Numbered from the stretch's first letter, positions 43,260 through 53,464 are shown. The stretch: DNA of 64,000 bases from JAZKFT01 sp039925965 (GCA_039925965.1 JBDSXW010000127.1:124001-188000), one strand, 5' to 3'. Notes: generated by a model not told the origin, from the letters alone. Made by a program: numbers and translations.

Positions 43260-43994
43260 TTAAAGAACCGCTTCCAGCATATATTTAGCTCCATCTGTGC
43301 CCCAATCTTTGGTAGCGGTCTTTACAGTAGCAAACATATCCTTCCTGGTAGTTTTTTTTCCTTTGGATGGTATGGCCAGGTCTTGTGCGGAGATAGATTT
43401 CAACTCCAGTTTGGTGGCAAACCAGGTGGTGTTAAGCCTGGGCAAAGCCAGCCCCAGGATAAGACCAGGCAGCCCGCTAAAGCTTTCGGGGCCTGCCGGA
43501 ACAACAATTTCATCGGTATAAAAAGCGACTACATAAATTGAATCAAATAATCTGCCCACAGCTTTGCGGCAATCAAAACCAGCAATGGTACGCGATTCAT
43601 TGGTAATACGCCATTCAATATTTACCAGGCTGTCTTTTACCAGGTACAATTTTTCGAACACTTGTTTTTGGGTGGTGGTTTTACCACTGTCGTAGTTATT
43701 ATAGGTAATGTTATCGCCGTTAAAATCGCCCCACATGTTTTTAAACTTGTCCTCTACTTCGCGACCGGCTTTGTAAACTGATTCTTTTTCGTTAAATACC
43801 AGGTCGAAATAGGTGACACGAAATTGGGGCAACTTGCTTTTCATTTCTTCGGCCCAGGCGCCGTCGCCCATTTTCTTGTGCATATTCTGTTTCTTTTCAT
43901 ACTCTACCTTGCCCTGCAGGATAAACTTTGGTTGTGCATTGGTAATAAGAAGGGTGAGGCAAAAGCTGCTGATCAGTAGGGCTATTTTATTCAT
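43260..43994 (-). CDS. GLPGLI-family protein
   Basis: A 244-residue protein with a signal peptide (cleavage near TNAQ). The family motif is SGLPGLILGLALPR near residue 190. EWRITNESRTIAGFDCRKAV is the usual preceding block. GLPGLI genes commonly lie beside TonB-type outer-membrane barrels, as here: it lies 231 bases downstream of the 921-residue barrel on the same strand. The joint function is unknown. Confidence 0.94.
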   Translation of the reverse strand: MNKIALLISSFCLTLLITNAQPKFILQGKVEYEKKQNMHKKMGDGAWAEEMKSKLPQFRVTYFDLVFNEKESVYKAGREVEDKFKNMWGDFNGDNITYNNYDSGKTTTQKQVFEKLYLVKDSLVNIEWRITNESRTIAGFDCRKAVGRLFDSIYVVAFYTDEIVVPAGPESFSGLPGLILGLALPRLNTTWFATKLELKSISAQDLAIPSKGKKTTRKDMFATVKTATKDWGTDGAKYMLEAVL

Positions 43995-44176
43995 GGTGGT
44001 TTATATTTAGAAGGGAAGTTTCAATAATTTACTGTCCTGCATCTGGCTTTTCGCCTGCTGAACCATATCCTTTTCAATTAGATCTTTACGCGATATCAGT
44101 TTAATTGTACATGCATAAATAATGGTTACTGTTTCAATAAGAAGGCTACCTAAAGCCCCCACGTTAGCTCTTGAAT

Positions 44177-44220
44177 CTTAATACTTAATACTTAATACTT
44201 AATACTTAATACTTAATACT
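44177..44220. repeat. Six perfect heptamers CTTAATA
   Basis: CTTAATA repeats six times without a mismatch (44177-44218), then CT. It ends five bases before the stop codon of the outer-membrane barrel gene on the minus strand. Confidence 0.97.
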
Positions 44221-44225
44221 GCCTG

Positions 44226-46991
44226 CTACCACTCTTCTTCTTTTCTTGGCCCTTTGCTAAAATTCCAACTAAGGGTTACCAACCAAAACCTTTTGATTAC
44301 GTCATAGTTTTTTTCTGATACAAAATTGCTGTTGATGACACGGCTGAAGCCCAGGTTCTGATTGAGGATATCATTTACCTTAAAGCCAAGTTTTATATTC
44401 TGTTTCATATCCAGTTTCTTTTCGATTCTGGCATTCCAAAGTACTACATTGTTATTGTTGTCAAACACCGATGTTTTCTGGCGCCAGCTGTAATTGATAT
44501 CGGTATTCAGTTGTATTTTCCACGGTAGTTCTACGCCAATATCCAAGGTTGGTTCATAGGTCCAGTATTTGGTAACCACATCGGGGCGGATCGACGACTT
44601 ACTGATATTGTAACCCAACTCATTACGGATTGACAAGTCGTATTTTTTATCGACGTTTTTGTCAAAACTCAGATTAAAATTGAAACTGGTATTGTTGTGC
44701 ACGTTCTTTAATCCGTTCAGGAATCCATTGTTGCGGCTGATGTTGCCGTTTCCACTTAAACCTATCCGTACATCTGGTTTGGCCCATTTAAAACCAGAAT
44801 AGATGTTGAAATTGATCCGGTAATTGCCATCCACGTTTACCGTCTGATAGGTTTTCCGGCCAACGGAATCGATCACATCCAAAGTGCCGAAATCGTGACT
44901 GGTAGGGCTAAAGCCAATACTAGTGTAGATGCTTCTGTCGCTGAGCACCTTATAATCGTTATAGGATAGCCGGAAGTTTTGAGAGAAGGATTGCCTTAGG
45001 TTGGGATTGCCTTTATATACATTTAGCGGATCGCTGTTATCTGCTACAGGTTGGATCTGGTTGAGCGAAGGCGCTCTTGTATTACCATCGTAGTTAAAAC
45101 TGATACGACTATACTGGGATATCTTGTATTGAAAATTGGCTCTTGGGAACAGGTTGGTGAAATTGTATTTACGGACGGTGTCTTTAAAAAGATCCATTTG
45201 TTTCCAGTCGGCATTGGCAATATTTCCGCCAAAACCAAAGTTGTATTTTTTATCTGTAAACCGGTAGCCGGCACCTGCCACATGGGTCTTAATATTAAAT
45301 TTAAAATCGTTGCTGAAACTGCCATTCAGGGTTTCGTACTTGCCATCCCTTTTATCAAAACTTAGTTTCTTAGATTCACTGTTGCTGATATTATAGGCAT
45401 AGCTGAGCTCCACAATACCCTTCTGGCCAATCGGTTCGGTATAGGCTATTTTCGAATTAATAGTAAGGCCGGTATAATCACTTTGTTTTTTCTGATCTGT
45501 GGTATCCCTGCTGGTAAGTACGCCGCCTTTAAAGAAACTGTTGTAGGTAAGCAATTGCCCGTCACTGCTATTATCCTTATATGTTTCCGCAAGGTTTACT
45601 GAAACAGTTCGTCCTTTCTTTTTCAACTTCTTTTTCCAAAGTACACTGCTGTTGAATCCGCTGTTAGTTGCCAGGCTATTGCTGCTACGGTTACTTTGGT
45701 TCACCGGGAGTCCTTTACCGGTAAGTGCTTCGCTATAAAAGGTATTGCCGCTATTGGTTTGTCCCGTAAATCCATTCGCTGTAAATTTCAAGGACTGTGA
45801 ACTGTCAAGCGTAACCTCGTACGAGAGGTTGGCTTTATGCCGGTACTTCGAAGTAGCGCTTTGGCTACGTTGGTTATTAAAATACTGCGTATCGGGCAAA
45901 ATGTACTGGCTGATATTGTTACTGCCACCCGTTACCCGTTGTTTCTGGAAGCGATAACTGCCGTTGATATTGTTTTTATCGGCATTCCATTTGTTTCCAT
46001 AACTAAATCCGCCCATCCACGCACTTGGCAAACCTTCGCCATTGTAGTTGTCCATGCCGCCAAATTCGTTGTCGCTTTGGAAGGACATCGATGCCCCATC
46101 ATCGCTGAAGTTCATTTCCACCCCACTGCCGCCACCGTACTGGCGTTCTTCGCCCCAGCCAAGTCCTACTTTGCCAGTATTGCCCATTATCCCAAACGCA
46201 CTCATTTTTTTCTTCTGCCTAAAACGATTGATCATCGCTGTATTTTCCCACCGATTGGGCAAACCGCCTGCCAGGTTCAGCTTTCCAAAATATCCCTTGT
46301 TGGCATCGTCCTTAAGTTTCAGGTTAATGGTTTTTGTTTTGATCCCGTCATCTACGCCGGTAAATGTGGCCTGGTCGCTTTTTTTATCATATACCTGTAC
46401 TTCCTTTACCACGCTGGCATTTAGATTTTGCGTGGCCAGTGTGGGGTCATCCCCAAAAAATTCTTCACCATCCACGAGTACTTTTTCCACTTTTTCCCCC
46501 TGTGCAGTAATCTCTCCTTTTTTATTCACTTGTATGCCAGGCAGTTTCTTAAGCAGGTCCTCCACAGTGGCTCCTTCCTTTACTTTAAAACTATCTGCCA
46601 TATAACCCGTGGTGTCGCCCTTTATCCGGATGGCTCCACCTCCATGTACAATTACGTTCTGGAGCGCCATTGCTTTAGTAATCATCGGGATCGTGCCAAA
46701 GTCGTCATCTTTTTTAGCTTCAATGAGATCTGCATATTCCGCCAGGCCAGGGTAGGAGATGAGCAGGATGTAGCTGGCTGGCGGCACATTCCTTAGTTCA
46801 AAAGCTCCAGTTGCATCGCTACGGGTAAAACTTACCAATACAGAATCCTTTTGCCGCAGTAATGAAATGCTTCCGTACTGCAGGAGACGCTTTTCAGAAG
46901 TGTCTTTTAAAACGCCTTTCAGCGAAAAATTTTGGGAAAATACGGTGCAGGAAATAAAAACAGTGATCAGCAGGAAGAGCACTTTTCTCAT
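44226..46991 (-). CDS. TonB-dependent-receptor-like outer-membrane beta-barrel protein
   Basis: A 921-residue protein with signal peptide (VFSQ), an N-terminal carboxypeptidase-regulatory-like domain (about 22-110), a plug domain (MALQNVIVHGGGA ... ATVEDLLKKLPGIQVNKKG) and a long barrel ending in a C-terminal aromatic residue (EEEW). It lacks the SusC-type length and partner. Substrate unknown. The gene starts divergently from the SDR gene. Confidence 0.94.
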   Translation of the reverse strand: MRKVLFLLITVFISCTVFSQNFSLKGVLKDTSEKRLLQYGSISLLRQKDSVLVSFTRSDATGAFELRNVPPASYILLISYPGLAEYADLIEAKKDDDFGTIPMITKAMALQNVIVHGGGAIRIKGDTTGYMADSFKVKEGATVEDLLKKLPGIQVNKKGEITAQGEKVEKVLVDGEEFFGDDPTLATQNLNASVVKEVQVYDKKSDQATFTGVDDGIKTKTINLKLKDDANKGYFGKLNLAGGLPNRWENTAMINRFRQKKKMSAFGIMGNTGKVGLGWGEERQYGGGSGVEMNFSDDGASMSFQSDNEFGGMDNYNGEGLPSAWMGGFSYGNKWNADKNNINGSYRFQKQRVTGGSNNISQYILPDTQYFNNQRSQSATSKYRHKANLSYEVTLDSSQSLKFTANGFTGQTNSGNTFYSEALTGKGLPVNQSNRSSNSLATNSGFNSSVLWKKKLKKKGRTVSVNLAETYKDNSSDGQLLTYNSFFKGGVLTSRDTTDQKKQSDYTGLTINSKIAYTEPIGQKGIVELSYAYNISNSESKKLSFDKRDGKYETLNGSFSNDFKFNIKTHVAGAGYRFTDKKYNFGFGGNIANADWKQMDLFKDTVRKYNFTNLFPRANFQYKISQYSRISFNYDGNTRAPSLNQIQPVADNSDPLNVYKGNPNLRQSFSQNFRLSYNDYKVLSDRSIYTSIGFSPTSHDFGTLDVIDSVGRKTYQTVNVDGNYRINFNIYSGFKWAKPDVRIGLSGNGNISRNNGFLNGLKNVHNNTSFNFNLSFDKNVDKKYDLSIRNELGYNISKSSIRPDVVTKYWTYEPTLDIGVELPWKIQLNTDINYSWRQKTSVFDNNNNVVLWNARIEKKLDMKQNIKLGFKVNDILNQNLGFSRVINSNFVSEKNYDVIKRFWLVTLSWNFSKGPRKEEEW

Positions 46992-47309
46992 AGAGTGGTA
47001 GTTGAAAGAGGTGTAGGTTTAAACTAAGTGGTTAGTTATAACGAAATTGGGGCTTCTTTAGGATATTAGGAATTCCAAAAGCCTAAATAAGTGTGAAAGA
47101 AATGCAAATGGCGATGTACATCCCATTCGTTCGTGGATGGGGTCAGTAGTTGCCACCTACAATTCGTCAACAGACAACCGCTAATGATAATTTCAATGCG
47201 TTAACCGGCCGGCTGACTTCTTTATTTTTTTACGGCTACTTGTTTCTCCTCCTTATTTTTGGAAAAAAGTAGACACTAAGTACCCATCTTAAAAATTCAT
47301 CCAGATCTT
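46992..47309. other. Divergent promoter region
   Basis: A 318-base gap between the barrel gene (minus) and the SDR gene (plus). It must contain both promoters, but I see no exact consensus box or strong repeat. Confidence 0.4.
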
Positions 47310-48071
47310 ATGTTCAGACTTGATAACAAAACCGCGGTGATAACCGGTGGCGGAAGCGGCATCGGCAAAGCCATCTCCGTACTTTTTGCCCGCCAGGGTG
47401 CTTCCGTTCATATTATAGAACTCAATGAAGAAAATGCCGGTAAAACTGTTGATGAAATCGTAGCCGAAGGTGGTGTTGCCAAAGCTCATAGCTGCAATGT
47501 GGCCAACCAACAGCAGGTGGCAGAAACCATGGCCGCCATCGGCACCATCCATATATTGGTCAACAATGCGGGGGTTGCCCATATCGGTAAAGCAGGCACT
47601 ACAACCGAAGCCGATTTTGACCGGGTGATGAATGTGAATGTGAAAGGTGTGTACAACTGCATTCATACCGCATTGCCGGGCCTGCAAGCCGAGGGCGGCG
47701 TAATCCTCAACATGGCTTCCATTGCCTCCACAGTGGGAATCTCCGACCGCTTTGCTTACAGCACATCCAAGGGCGCCATCAAGGCCATGACCATGAGCGT
47801 GGCCCGCGACTACATCAAAGAAAATATTCGCTGCAACAGCATTTCTCCGGCCCGGGTGCATACGCCCTTTGTGGATGGATTTTTAAAGAATAATTATGCC
47901 GGCCAGGAGGCGGAAATGTTCGAAAAACTTTCGCAGTCACAACCGATTGGTCGCATGGCAGAATCTGCCGAGATCGCAGCCCTGGCACTCTATCTATGTA
48001 GTAAAGAAGCCAGTTTTATTACCGGCTGCGATTACGCCATCGATGGTGGTTTTACTACCCTAAACAATTAA
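47310..48071 (+). CDS. SDR dehydrogenase, probably 2-keto-3-deoxy-L-fuconate dehydrogenase
   Basis: A 253-residue classical SDR. Cofactor motif TGGGSGIG (about 12-19), NNAG at about 90, catalytic Ser in MASIAST and YSTSK (Tyr/Lys). A Glu at the end of beta-2 (HIIELN) favours NAD over NADP. The next gene is a fumarylacetoacetate-hydrolase-family enzyme 11 bases downstream. This pair, together with an L-fuconate dehydratase at the window end, fits the oxidative L-fucose pathway. The substrate is inferred from that context. Confidence 0.88.
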   Translation: MFRLDNKTAVITGGGSGIGKAISVLFARQGASVHIIELNEENAGKTVDEIVAEGGVAKAHSCNVANQQQVAETMAAIGTIHILVNNAGVAHIGKAGTTTEADFDRVMNVNVKGVYNCIHTALPGLQAEGGVILNMASIASTVGISDRFAYSTSKGAIKAMTMSVARDYIKENIRCNSISPARVHTPFVDGFLKNNYAGQEAEMFEKLSQSQPIGRMAESAEIAALALYLCSKEASFITGCDYAIDGGFTTLNN

Positions 48072-48082
48072 AATATAACCAT

Positions 48083-48934
48083 ATGAAACTTTGCCGATAC
48101 GGTAATGAAGGGCATGAACTGCCAGCCGTTTGTATAGATGCCACCCGCTACGATGTCAGCGATTTTGGACAGGATTATAACGAATTCTTTTTTGCAGGCA
48201 CCGGTATTGCCGACCTCGAAACCTGGTTTGCTGACAATAAAGAAACTTGTAAAGTAATCGATCCAATGGTTCGCTGGGCCTCCTGTATCGCCCGTCCGTC
48301 CAAGATCGTTTGCATCGGCCTCAACTACGCCGACCATGCCGCAGAAAGCAATATGACCATTCCCAAAGAACCGATTGTATTTTTCAAATCCACCAGTTCG
48401 CTCGTCGGGCCAAACGACAATCTGGTGATTCCGAAGAACAGTGAGAAGACCGACTGGGAAGTGGAATTAGCCGTAGTAATTGGCAAAAAAGCCAGCTACG
48501 TAGAAGAAGCCAACGCCATGCAACATGTGGCCGGTTTCGCCTTACACAACGATTATAGCGAACGCGCCTTTCAACTCGAACGCGGTGGCCAATGGGTAAA
48601 GGGAAAAAGCTGTGATAGCTTTGCACCGCTCGGCCCCTGGATGGCAACAAGTGACGAAATTACGGATGTCAATAATCTCCGTCTTTGGCTCACCGTCAAC
48701 GGCAACAAATACCAGGATGGCAACACCAGGAACTTCATCTTCAATGTAGCGCATGTGGTAAGTTACCTCAGCCAGTTTATGACCCTGCTACCGGGCGATG
48801 TAATCTCCACAGGAACTCCCGCAGGCGTAGGCCTCGGCATCAAGCCTCTACCGGTATATCTAAAGCCCGGTGATGTAGTAGAATTGGGAATCGACGGCCT
48901 CGGCACCAGTCGGCAAGTGGCAGTGGCGTATTAG
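48083..48934 (+). CDS. FAH-family hydrolase, probably 2,4-diketo-3-deoxy-L-fuconate hydrolase
   Basis: A 283-residue fumarylacetoacetate-hydrolase-fold protein. KIVCIGLNYADHAAES, PIVFFKSTSSLVGP, WEVELAVVIGKKA (metal Glu) and the end STGTPAGVGLGI are typical. It cleaves a C-C bond in a diketo acid. In the L-fucose route this yields pyruvate and L-lactate. It forms an operon with the upstream SDR gene and ends in a terminator shared with the convergent SusD gene. Confidence 0.9.
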   Translation: MKLCRYGNEGHELPAVCIDATRYDVSDFGQDYNEFFFAGTGIADLETWFADNKETCKVIDPMVRWASCIARPSKIVCIGLNYADHAAESNMTIPKEPIVFFKSTSSLVGPNDNLVIPKNSEKTDWEVELAVVIGKKASYVEEANAMQHVAGFALHNDYSERAFQLERGGQWVKGKSCDSFAPLGPWMATSDEITDVNNLRLWLTVNGNKYQDGNTRNFIFNVAHVVSYLSQFMTLLPGDVISTGTPAGVGLGIKPLPVYLKPGDVVELGIDGLGTSRQVAVAY

Positions 48935-48968
48935 GTAAATAAGGTTGGCAACCTTAGAATCAGGGCTT

Positions 48969-49007
48969 AATAGAAAAAGGCTGTCTTTGGGACAGCCTTT
49001 TTCTATT
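48969..49007. terminator. Bidirectional terminator between FAH and SusD genes
   Basis: A 17-base stem (AATAGAAAAAGGCTGTC and its complement) with a five-base loop and A- and T-rich arms. It would serve both convergent genes. Confidence 0.9.
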
Positions 49008-49024
49008 AAAAAAATCCAATTCAT

Positions 49025-50326
49025 TTAAAAAGCCGGGTCCGCCGGTGTATTAGGATTATTATCCCGTTCCCTGAATGGATAAGGCAGCAGGTTACGACGT
49101 TTTTCCGTATTCGGACGATTGAAACGACGCATGTCTTCCAGCTTAAGCCCGCTCATATAGAGTTCAATGCAGCGGTTGCGATAAATCTGTGTCAGCAGGT
49201 CTGCCTGGTTAAGTTGCCCTGCAATAGCGGGTAATTGAGCGCCTACTCCATACGGGTCAGTAGCAGGAGCCTTAGTCAGTATGCTATTTAAGTTGTTTTG
49301 GGCATTCACAAGATCGGGGGAGGCCTGGCGGGCTAAGCACTCCGCTTTAATTAAAGTAATCTCGCCAGGAAGATAGATCGGAAATTGGGTAAGCAGCGCC
49401 GCGCCGAAGCCGTTGACCCGGAACCGGCTTCCGCCTGTGGTAGAAATACGGGTGTAAAATGGAACACGTTTATCAGCCAGGTCGGGTTGCAGGGTGGTTA
49501 ATAAACCAAGTGTAGAATCAATGGGTTCGTACACATTATCCGTAGCCGTAGCCGTTTCAAAAATGGGGTTCACGCTGGTGGCGTCGAAATTGAAATACGA
49601 TTTAATGGCAGGCGAAACCAGGTTAGCTGTAGCGAGTGCTTTGGGATAATCACCGATAAATAGCGCATAACGTGCTTTGAGCGCCAGCAAGGTATTTACA
49701 ACATCAATGCCGGTTGGCATATTAGCTGTAAATGTGGCGCTGATGGGGTTAGCCGCGATCGCGGCCAACGCTTCGTCAATGATAGTAATCGCCTTTGCAA
49801 ATCCATCGGCTCTTGCTATAAAGTCAACATTGGTGCCAATGCCCGCAGGTATTTTTTCCCAAAACATAGCCATATCCCCAAGTGCCAGCACTTTAAATAT
49901 ACTACAGTAACCAATCAGGCCGCTGGCATAACTTTTATCGTTTAACCCTTTAGCCGCATTGATCACATTGTCGGCGTCATAGATAATTTTATTGCTATTC
50001 GTCCACAGGCCCGCCATAATAGTGTTGGTACCATCTACAGCACCGCCGCCACGTTCCAGCTGGTCTTCGGCGCTGTTACCACGGTTTACAATAATATATT
50101 GATTCGTGAGAAACCCATCGGCCGTAACCTTATTATACAGCGAACTTGCACGTCCTAAAGTATACGATCTTTGAAGACCTACGGTAACAGCATTCAGGCC
50201 GCGGATGGTCGTGAACACTTTGTCTTCCGTGGCTTTGGAAGGATCGGAGAAGTTTTTCTTACAAGCCGTAGCAGTAAGTAATAATACTACAGCGAGGGCT
50301 TTAGATATTATATGAAATCGTTTCAT
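49025..50326 (-). CDS. SusD/RagB-family outer-membrane lipoprotein
   Basis: A 433-residue protein with lipoprotein signal ending TATAC. SusD-type features are the N-terminal KNFSDPSKATEDKVFTT and the C-terminal YRNRCIELYMSGLKLEDMRR, and NPNTPADPAF at the end. It caps the SusC barrel and binds a ligand at the cell surface. It is 21 bases downstream of susC. No glycosidase gene is attached to the pair, so the ligand is unknown. It is short for a SusD (usually about 500). Confidence 0.95.
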   Translation of the reverse strand: MKRFHIISKALAVVLLLTATACKKNFSDPSKATEDKVFTTIRGLNAVTVGLQRSYTLGRASSLYNKVTADGFLTNQYIIVNRGNSAEDQLERGGGAVDGTNTIMAGLWTNSNKIIYDADNVINAAKGLNDKSYASGLIGYCSIFKVLALGDMAMFWEKIPAGIGTNVDFIARADGFAKAITIIDEALAAIAANPISATFTANMPTGIDVVNTLLALKARYALFIGDYPKALATANLVSPAIKSYFNFDATSVNPIFETATATDNVYEPIDSTLGLLTTLQPDLADKRVPFYTRISTTGGSRFRVNGFGAALLTQFPIYLPGEITLIKAECLARQASPDLVNAQNNLNSILTKAPATDPYGVGAQLPAIAGQLNQADLLTQIYRNRCIELYMSGLKLEDMRRFNRPNTEKRRNLLPYPFRERDNNPNTPADPAF

Positions 50327-50347
50327 TTTTTAGTGGTTTTGTAATGG

Positions 50348-53300
50348 TTAAAACTTAGCAGATACACCAATGCTGAACGTACGTGGAATAGGAACGGCAC
50401 CAAAATCAATATTGCGAAGTATCGTGCTCTGGCCTGCTGCATTTACTTCAGGATCAAATCCATTGTAGTTATCCCAGCTGATGAGGTTGCGGCCGGCGGC
50501 ACTTGCGGTCAGGCTGCTGAAAGGGCCGATCTTTCCAAAATCATAACTCACCGAAAGTTCCCGGAGCTTGGTATATGAGCCATCTGAAATACGCCATTGC
50601 TCCACTGCATATATGCCGCTGATATAACCGCGTGGTACCAAGCCTTTATCTTCCTGCTCAGCAATTTCTCCATTACCTACGCCCTGGCGGGTACGAAAAT
50701 CGGCATTGAATACTTCACCGCCTTTTACTGCATCTAATTGCACCCGTAACGACAGGCCTTTGTAGTTAAAGGTATTGATCAGGCTGGTGGTATAATCCGG
50801 GTTGGGATCGCCAATTATTTTGCGAAGCGTAGTACCAGTACCCAATGGCAAACCTGTTAAGGGATCACGTTGGGTTGTGTACCCAAGCACACTATTTTGT
50901 ATACCTTTTTCAAGTTGCGGAATGCCTGTGGCACTTTTTATTTGATTGCCGCTGGCATCCACAGCAAAAAAAGTTCCATAAAAAATCCCTATGGGCTGGC
51001 CTTCAATGATGGCCACAGGTGCGCCTGCATTGGTGCTGAGAAGCGTTAGCGCTTGTCCGATCTTAGTGGCCTTGTTTCGGTTATGGCTAAAGATGCCGGT
51101 AACATCCCAACTGAAATCTTTCTTTTTAAACGGAGTAGCATTTACCACCAATTCAAAGCCTTTATTTTCAAGGGATCCAAAATTATCCAGCAGGGTGCTA
51201 AAGCCAGTGGTAGGCGCCACCTGGCGATTGATCAGCAAGTCACTAACTTTTTTAATATAATAGTTGAAGGTAACGTTGACGCGATTGCGCAAAAATCCGA
51301 GGTCGGCCCCGAATTCAGTTTCCTGCTGGCGCTCAGGTTTCACTTTCGTATTAGCCAGGCCGGTGCTTGAAAATAATGCCGTGCGGCTGAGGTAAGAGTT
51401 AGTAGAATAAGAGTTAAAACGATCGTAAGCTCCAATACCAGTAAGGTTGCCGCTTTCGCCGTAGGCTACACGAACTTTAGCAAGATCCCACCATTTGCTC
51501 ACACCCAGGTTTTTCCAATAATCGGTACTTGAAAAAACATAAGAGCCACTCGCTTTCGTGTACACCTGATTTCTTTCATCTTCACCAAATACGGAGGAGC
51601 CGTCCACCCGAACAGCCCCGGTAATGAAGATATGATTGCGCCATTTAAAATTTTGTTGCAGGTAATAACCGGAAACAGAGATTTCGCTGCGGCTATCAAC
51701 ACCCGGAATAGCAGTGCTGGCACCGTTTACGGTTTCGACCAATGGCGCAAGGCCACGACCCTGGGTGAGTATGTATTTATTTTTTTCATATTGTGCGCTA
51801 TAACCTACCTGGGTGGTAGAAGCGAGATCATCAATGATATTGATTTGGTAGGTCGCATTCACTTCATGGTTGATCTGGAAAAAATTATTGCTGGCCGCAC
51901 TGGCATAACCGTTCTGTGTAGGATCCAGCGTAGCGCCGCCGCCCCAGAACGCCGGACTTGCATTGTAGGTATAAGGTGGCAGGTAAGTAGTGCCGTTCTG
52001 CGAATAGTTGTCGATGCCCATTGTATAATCCAGGGTAAAGCCTTTGAAAGGTTTCAATTTTAAACTCATATTCCCCAACACGCGGTTAGTCTCGTTTCGC
52101 TGCTTAAAATCTTCAAGTACCGATACAGGATTAATACGACCCCTTTCACCCACGGCCTGCAGGTTGCCCAATGCATCCCTTTGCCAGAAATTATGGAAAT
52201 TTCCAAGGATGGTGATGCTATTCATTGGCGAAAAGAAAGAGTTGCCGTCCGGCTTTTCATTGGCAGCGCTGTTGATATAATTCAACCCGGCGCTCATACT
52301 GGCCCATTTATTAATAGTTTGGTCGAGGTTTACACGGAAACTAAATCTATTATAGTCTGTGTTTTTGATGATGCCTTCATTATAAAAATAGGATGCAGAC
52401 GCGAAGTATTTCGTCTTGTCGTTGCCACCACGAATACTGAGGTTATTATCAGTACCGGATGCATCGCGGAAAATATAGTCCCAGTAATTATAGCGTGTTA
52501 CGGCTGTAGTGTTGGTTAATGCCGGGGAAAGGATATCCTGAGTCTGGGCAGTTGGTCCATCAGTCGGTCCGCCAAATTTCGTGGGTGCCATATTGTGAGG
52601 AACCTGCTTACGTAGTGAACTCATCATGTAATTGGTGGAAAAACTCACCACCGGTGCACTATTGGCACCACGTTTGGTAAATATCTGTACCACACCTGCA
52701 TTGGCCCGCGAACCATAAATGGCTGCCGCTGCCGCACCATTCAGTACCTCTACATGGTCAATATCAGCAGGATTAATATCGCTCATTCTGCTCTGGCCAA
52801 TAGTACCAACAAAGCCACCGCCGTCATATCCACTCTGGGTGTTGGTTACCCGGTTGGTCGCGTTATTTACAATTACCCCATCAACTATATATAATGGTTC
52901 AGACGACCCATTGATCGAGCTGATACCACGAAGGCGTACAGACATGCCACCCGATGGATCGCCGCTGTTCTGGCTAATCTGTGCACCGGCAACTTTACCC
53001 TGTAATGATTGCAACGCCGCACTGGGAATCCCCTTATTCAACTGGTCAGCCTTTAGTGTAGTAACAAAACTGCCCAGTTGTTTTTTGGTGGTGCCGGCCG
53101 AAGTACCCGTAACGATCACCTCGTCCAGCCCCGCAGCATCCGCAAATAGCGATATATTGACGGTTGCCTCAACACCGCTGACTGTGAATTTCTTTTCAGC
53201 AGAAGCAAAGCCAACGCTGGACACTGCCAGGATATAATCTTTTTTAGGGAGGTTCATCCGCAGGCTGAACGTTCCATCAACCTCAGTGGCGGTACCTTCA

Positions 53301-53464
53301 TTGGAACCTTTTACCGCAACGGAGGCACCGGGTATTCCATTGCCCTTATCGTCGGTCACTTTACCTTTAATGGTAACCTGTGCCCCAACAAAACCAGCCA
53401 GGAACAACCCGACTAAAAGAGCGCAGTACATTTTCCACGGTCTTTTGATCGTAACATTTTTCAT
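50348..53464 (-). CDS. SusC/RagA-family TonB-linked outer-membrane transporter
   Basis: A 1038-residue protein from ATG 53464. It has a signal peptide (LLVGLFLAGFVGAQ), a CarboxypepD_reg domain (VTIKGKVTDDKGNGIPGASV), a TonB-box-like LDEVIVTGT, a plug domain containing the SusC signature of Bacteroidota (SSINGSSEPLYIVDG), and a large barrel. It imports oligosaccharides or other large ligands with SusD. In this position it lies between the fucose-type enzymes and accessory DNA. Confidence 0.96.
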   Translation of the reverse strand: MKNVTIKRPWKMYCALLVGLFLAGFVGAQVTIKGKVTDDKGNGIPGASVAVKGSNEGTATEVDGTFSLRMNLPKKDYILAVSSVGFASAEKKFTVSGVEATVNISLFADAAGLDEVIVTGTSAGTTKKQLGSFVTTLKADQLNKGIPSAALQSLQGKVAGAQISQNSGDPSGGMSVRLRGISSINGSSEPLYIVDGVIVNNATNRVTNTQSGYDGGGFVGTIGQSRMSDINPADIDHVEVLNGAAAAAIYGSRANAGVVQIFTKRGANSAPVVSFSTNYMMSSLRKQVPHNMAPTKFGGPTDGPTAQTQDILSPALTNTTAVTRYNYWDYIFRDASGTDNNLSIRGGNDKTKYFASASYFYNEGIIKNTDYNRFSFRVNLDQTINKWASMSAGLNYINSAANEKPDGNSFFSPMNSITILGNFHNFWQRDALGNLQAVGERGRINPVSVLEDFKQRNETNRVLGNMSLKLKPFKGFTLDYTMGIDNYSQNGTTYLPPYTYNASPAFWGGGATLDPTQNGYASAASNNFFQINHEVNATYQINIIDDLASTTQVGYSAQYEKNKYILTQGRGLAPLVETVNGASTAIPGVDSRSEISVSGYYLQQNFKWRNHIFITGAVRVDGSSVFGEDERNQVYTKASGSYVFSSTDYWKNLGVSKWWDLAKVRVAYGESGNLTGIGAYDRFNSYSTNSYLSRTALFSSTGLANTKVKPERQQETEFGADLGFLRNRVNVTFNYYIKKVSDLLINRQVAPTTGFSTLLDNFGSLENKGFELVVNATPFKKKDFSWDVTGIFSHNRNKATKIGQALTLLSTNAGAPVAIIEGQPIGIFYGTFFAVDASGNQIKSATGIPQLEKGIQNSVLGYTTQRDPLTGLPLGTGTTLRKIIGDPNPDYTTSLINTFNYKGLSLRVQLDAVKGGEVFNADFRTRQGVGNGEIAEQEDKGLVPRGYISGIYAVEQWRISDGSYTKLRELSVSYDFGKIGPFSSLTASAAGRNLISWDNYNGFDPEVNAAGQSTILRNIDFGAVPIPRTFSIGVSAKF

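Noticed and set aside
45837..46424. A 195-codon plus-strand frame within the outer-membrane barrel gene
   Set aside because: It is antisense to a clear TonB-type receptor, and no domain is visible in it.
52719..53237. A 172-codon plus-strand frame within susC
   Set aside because: It is antisense to the conserved plug domain and rich in Pro/Ser as expected of a shadow frame.
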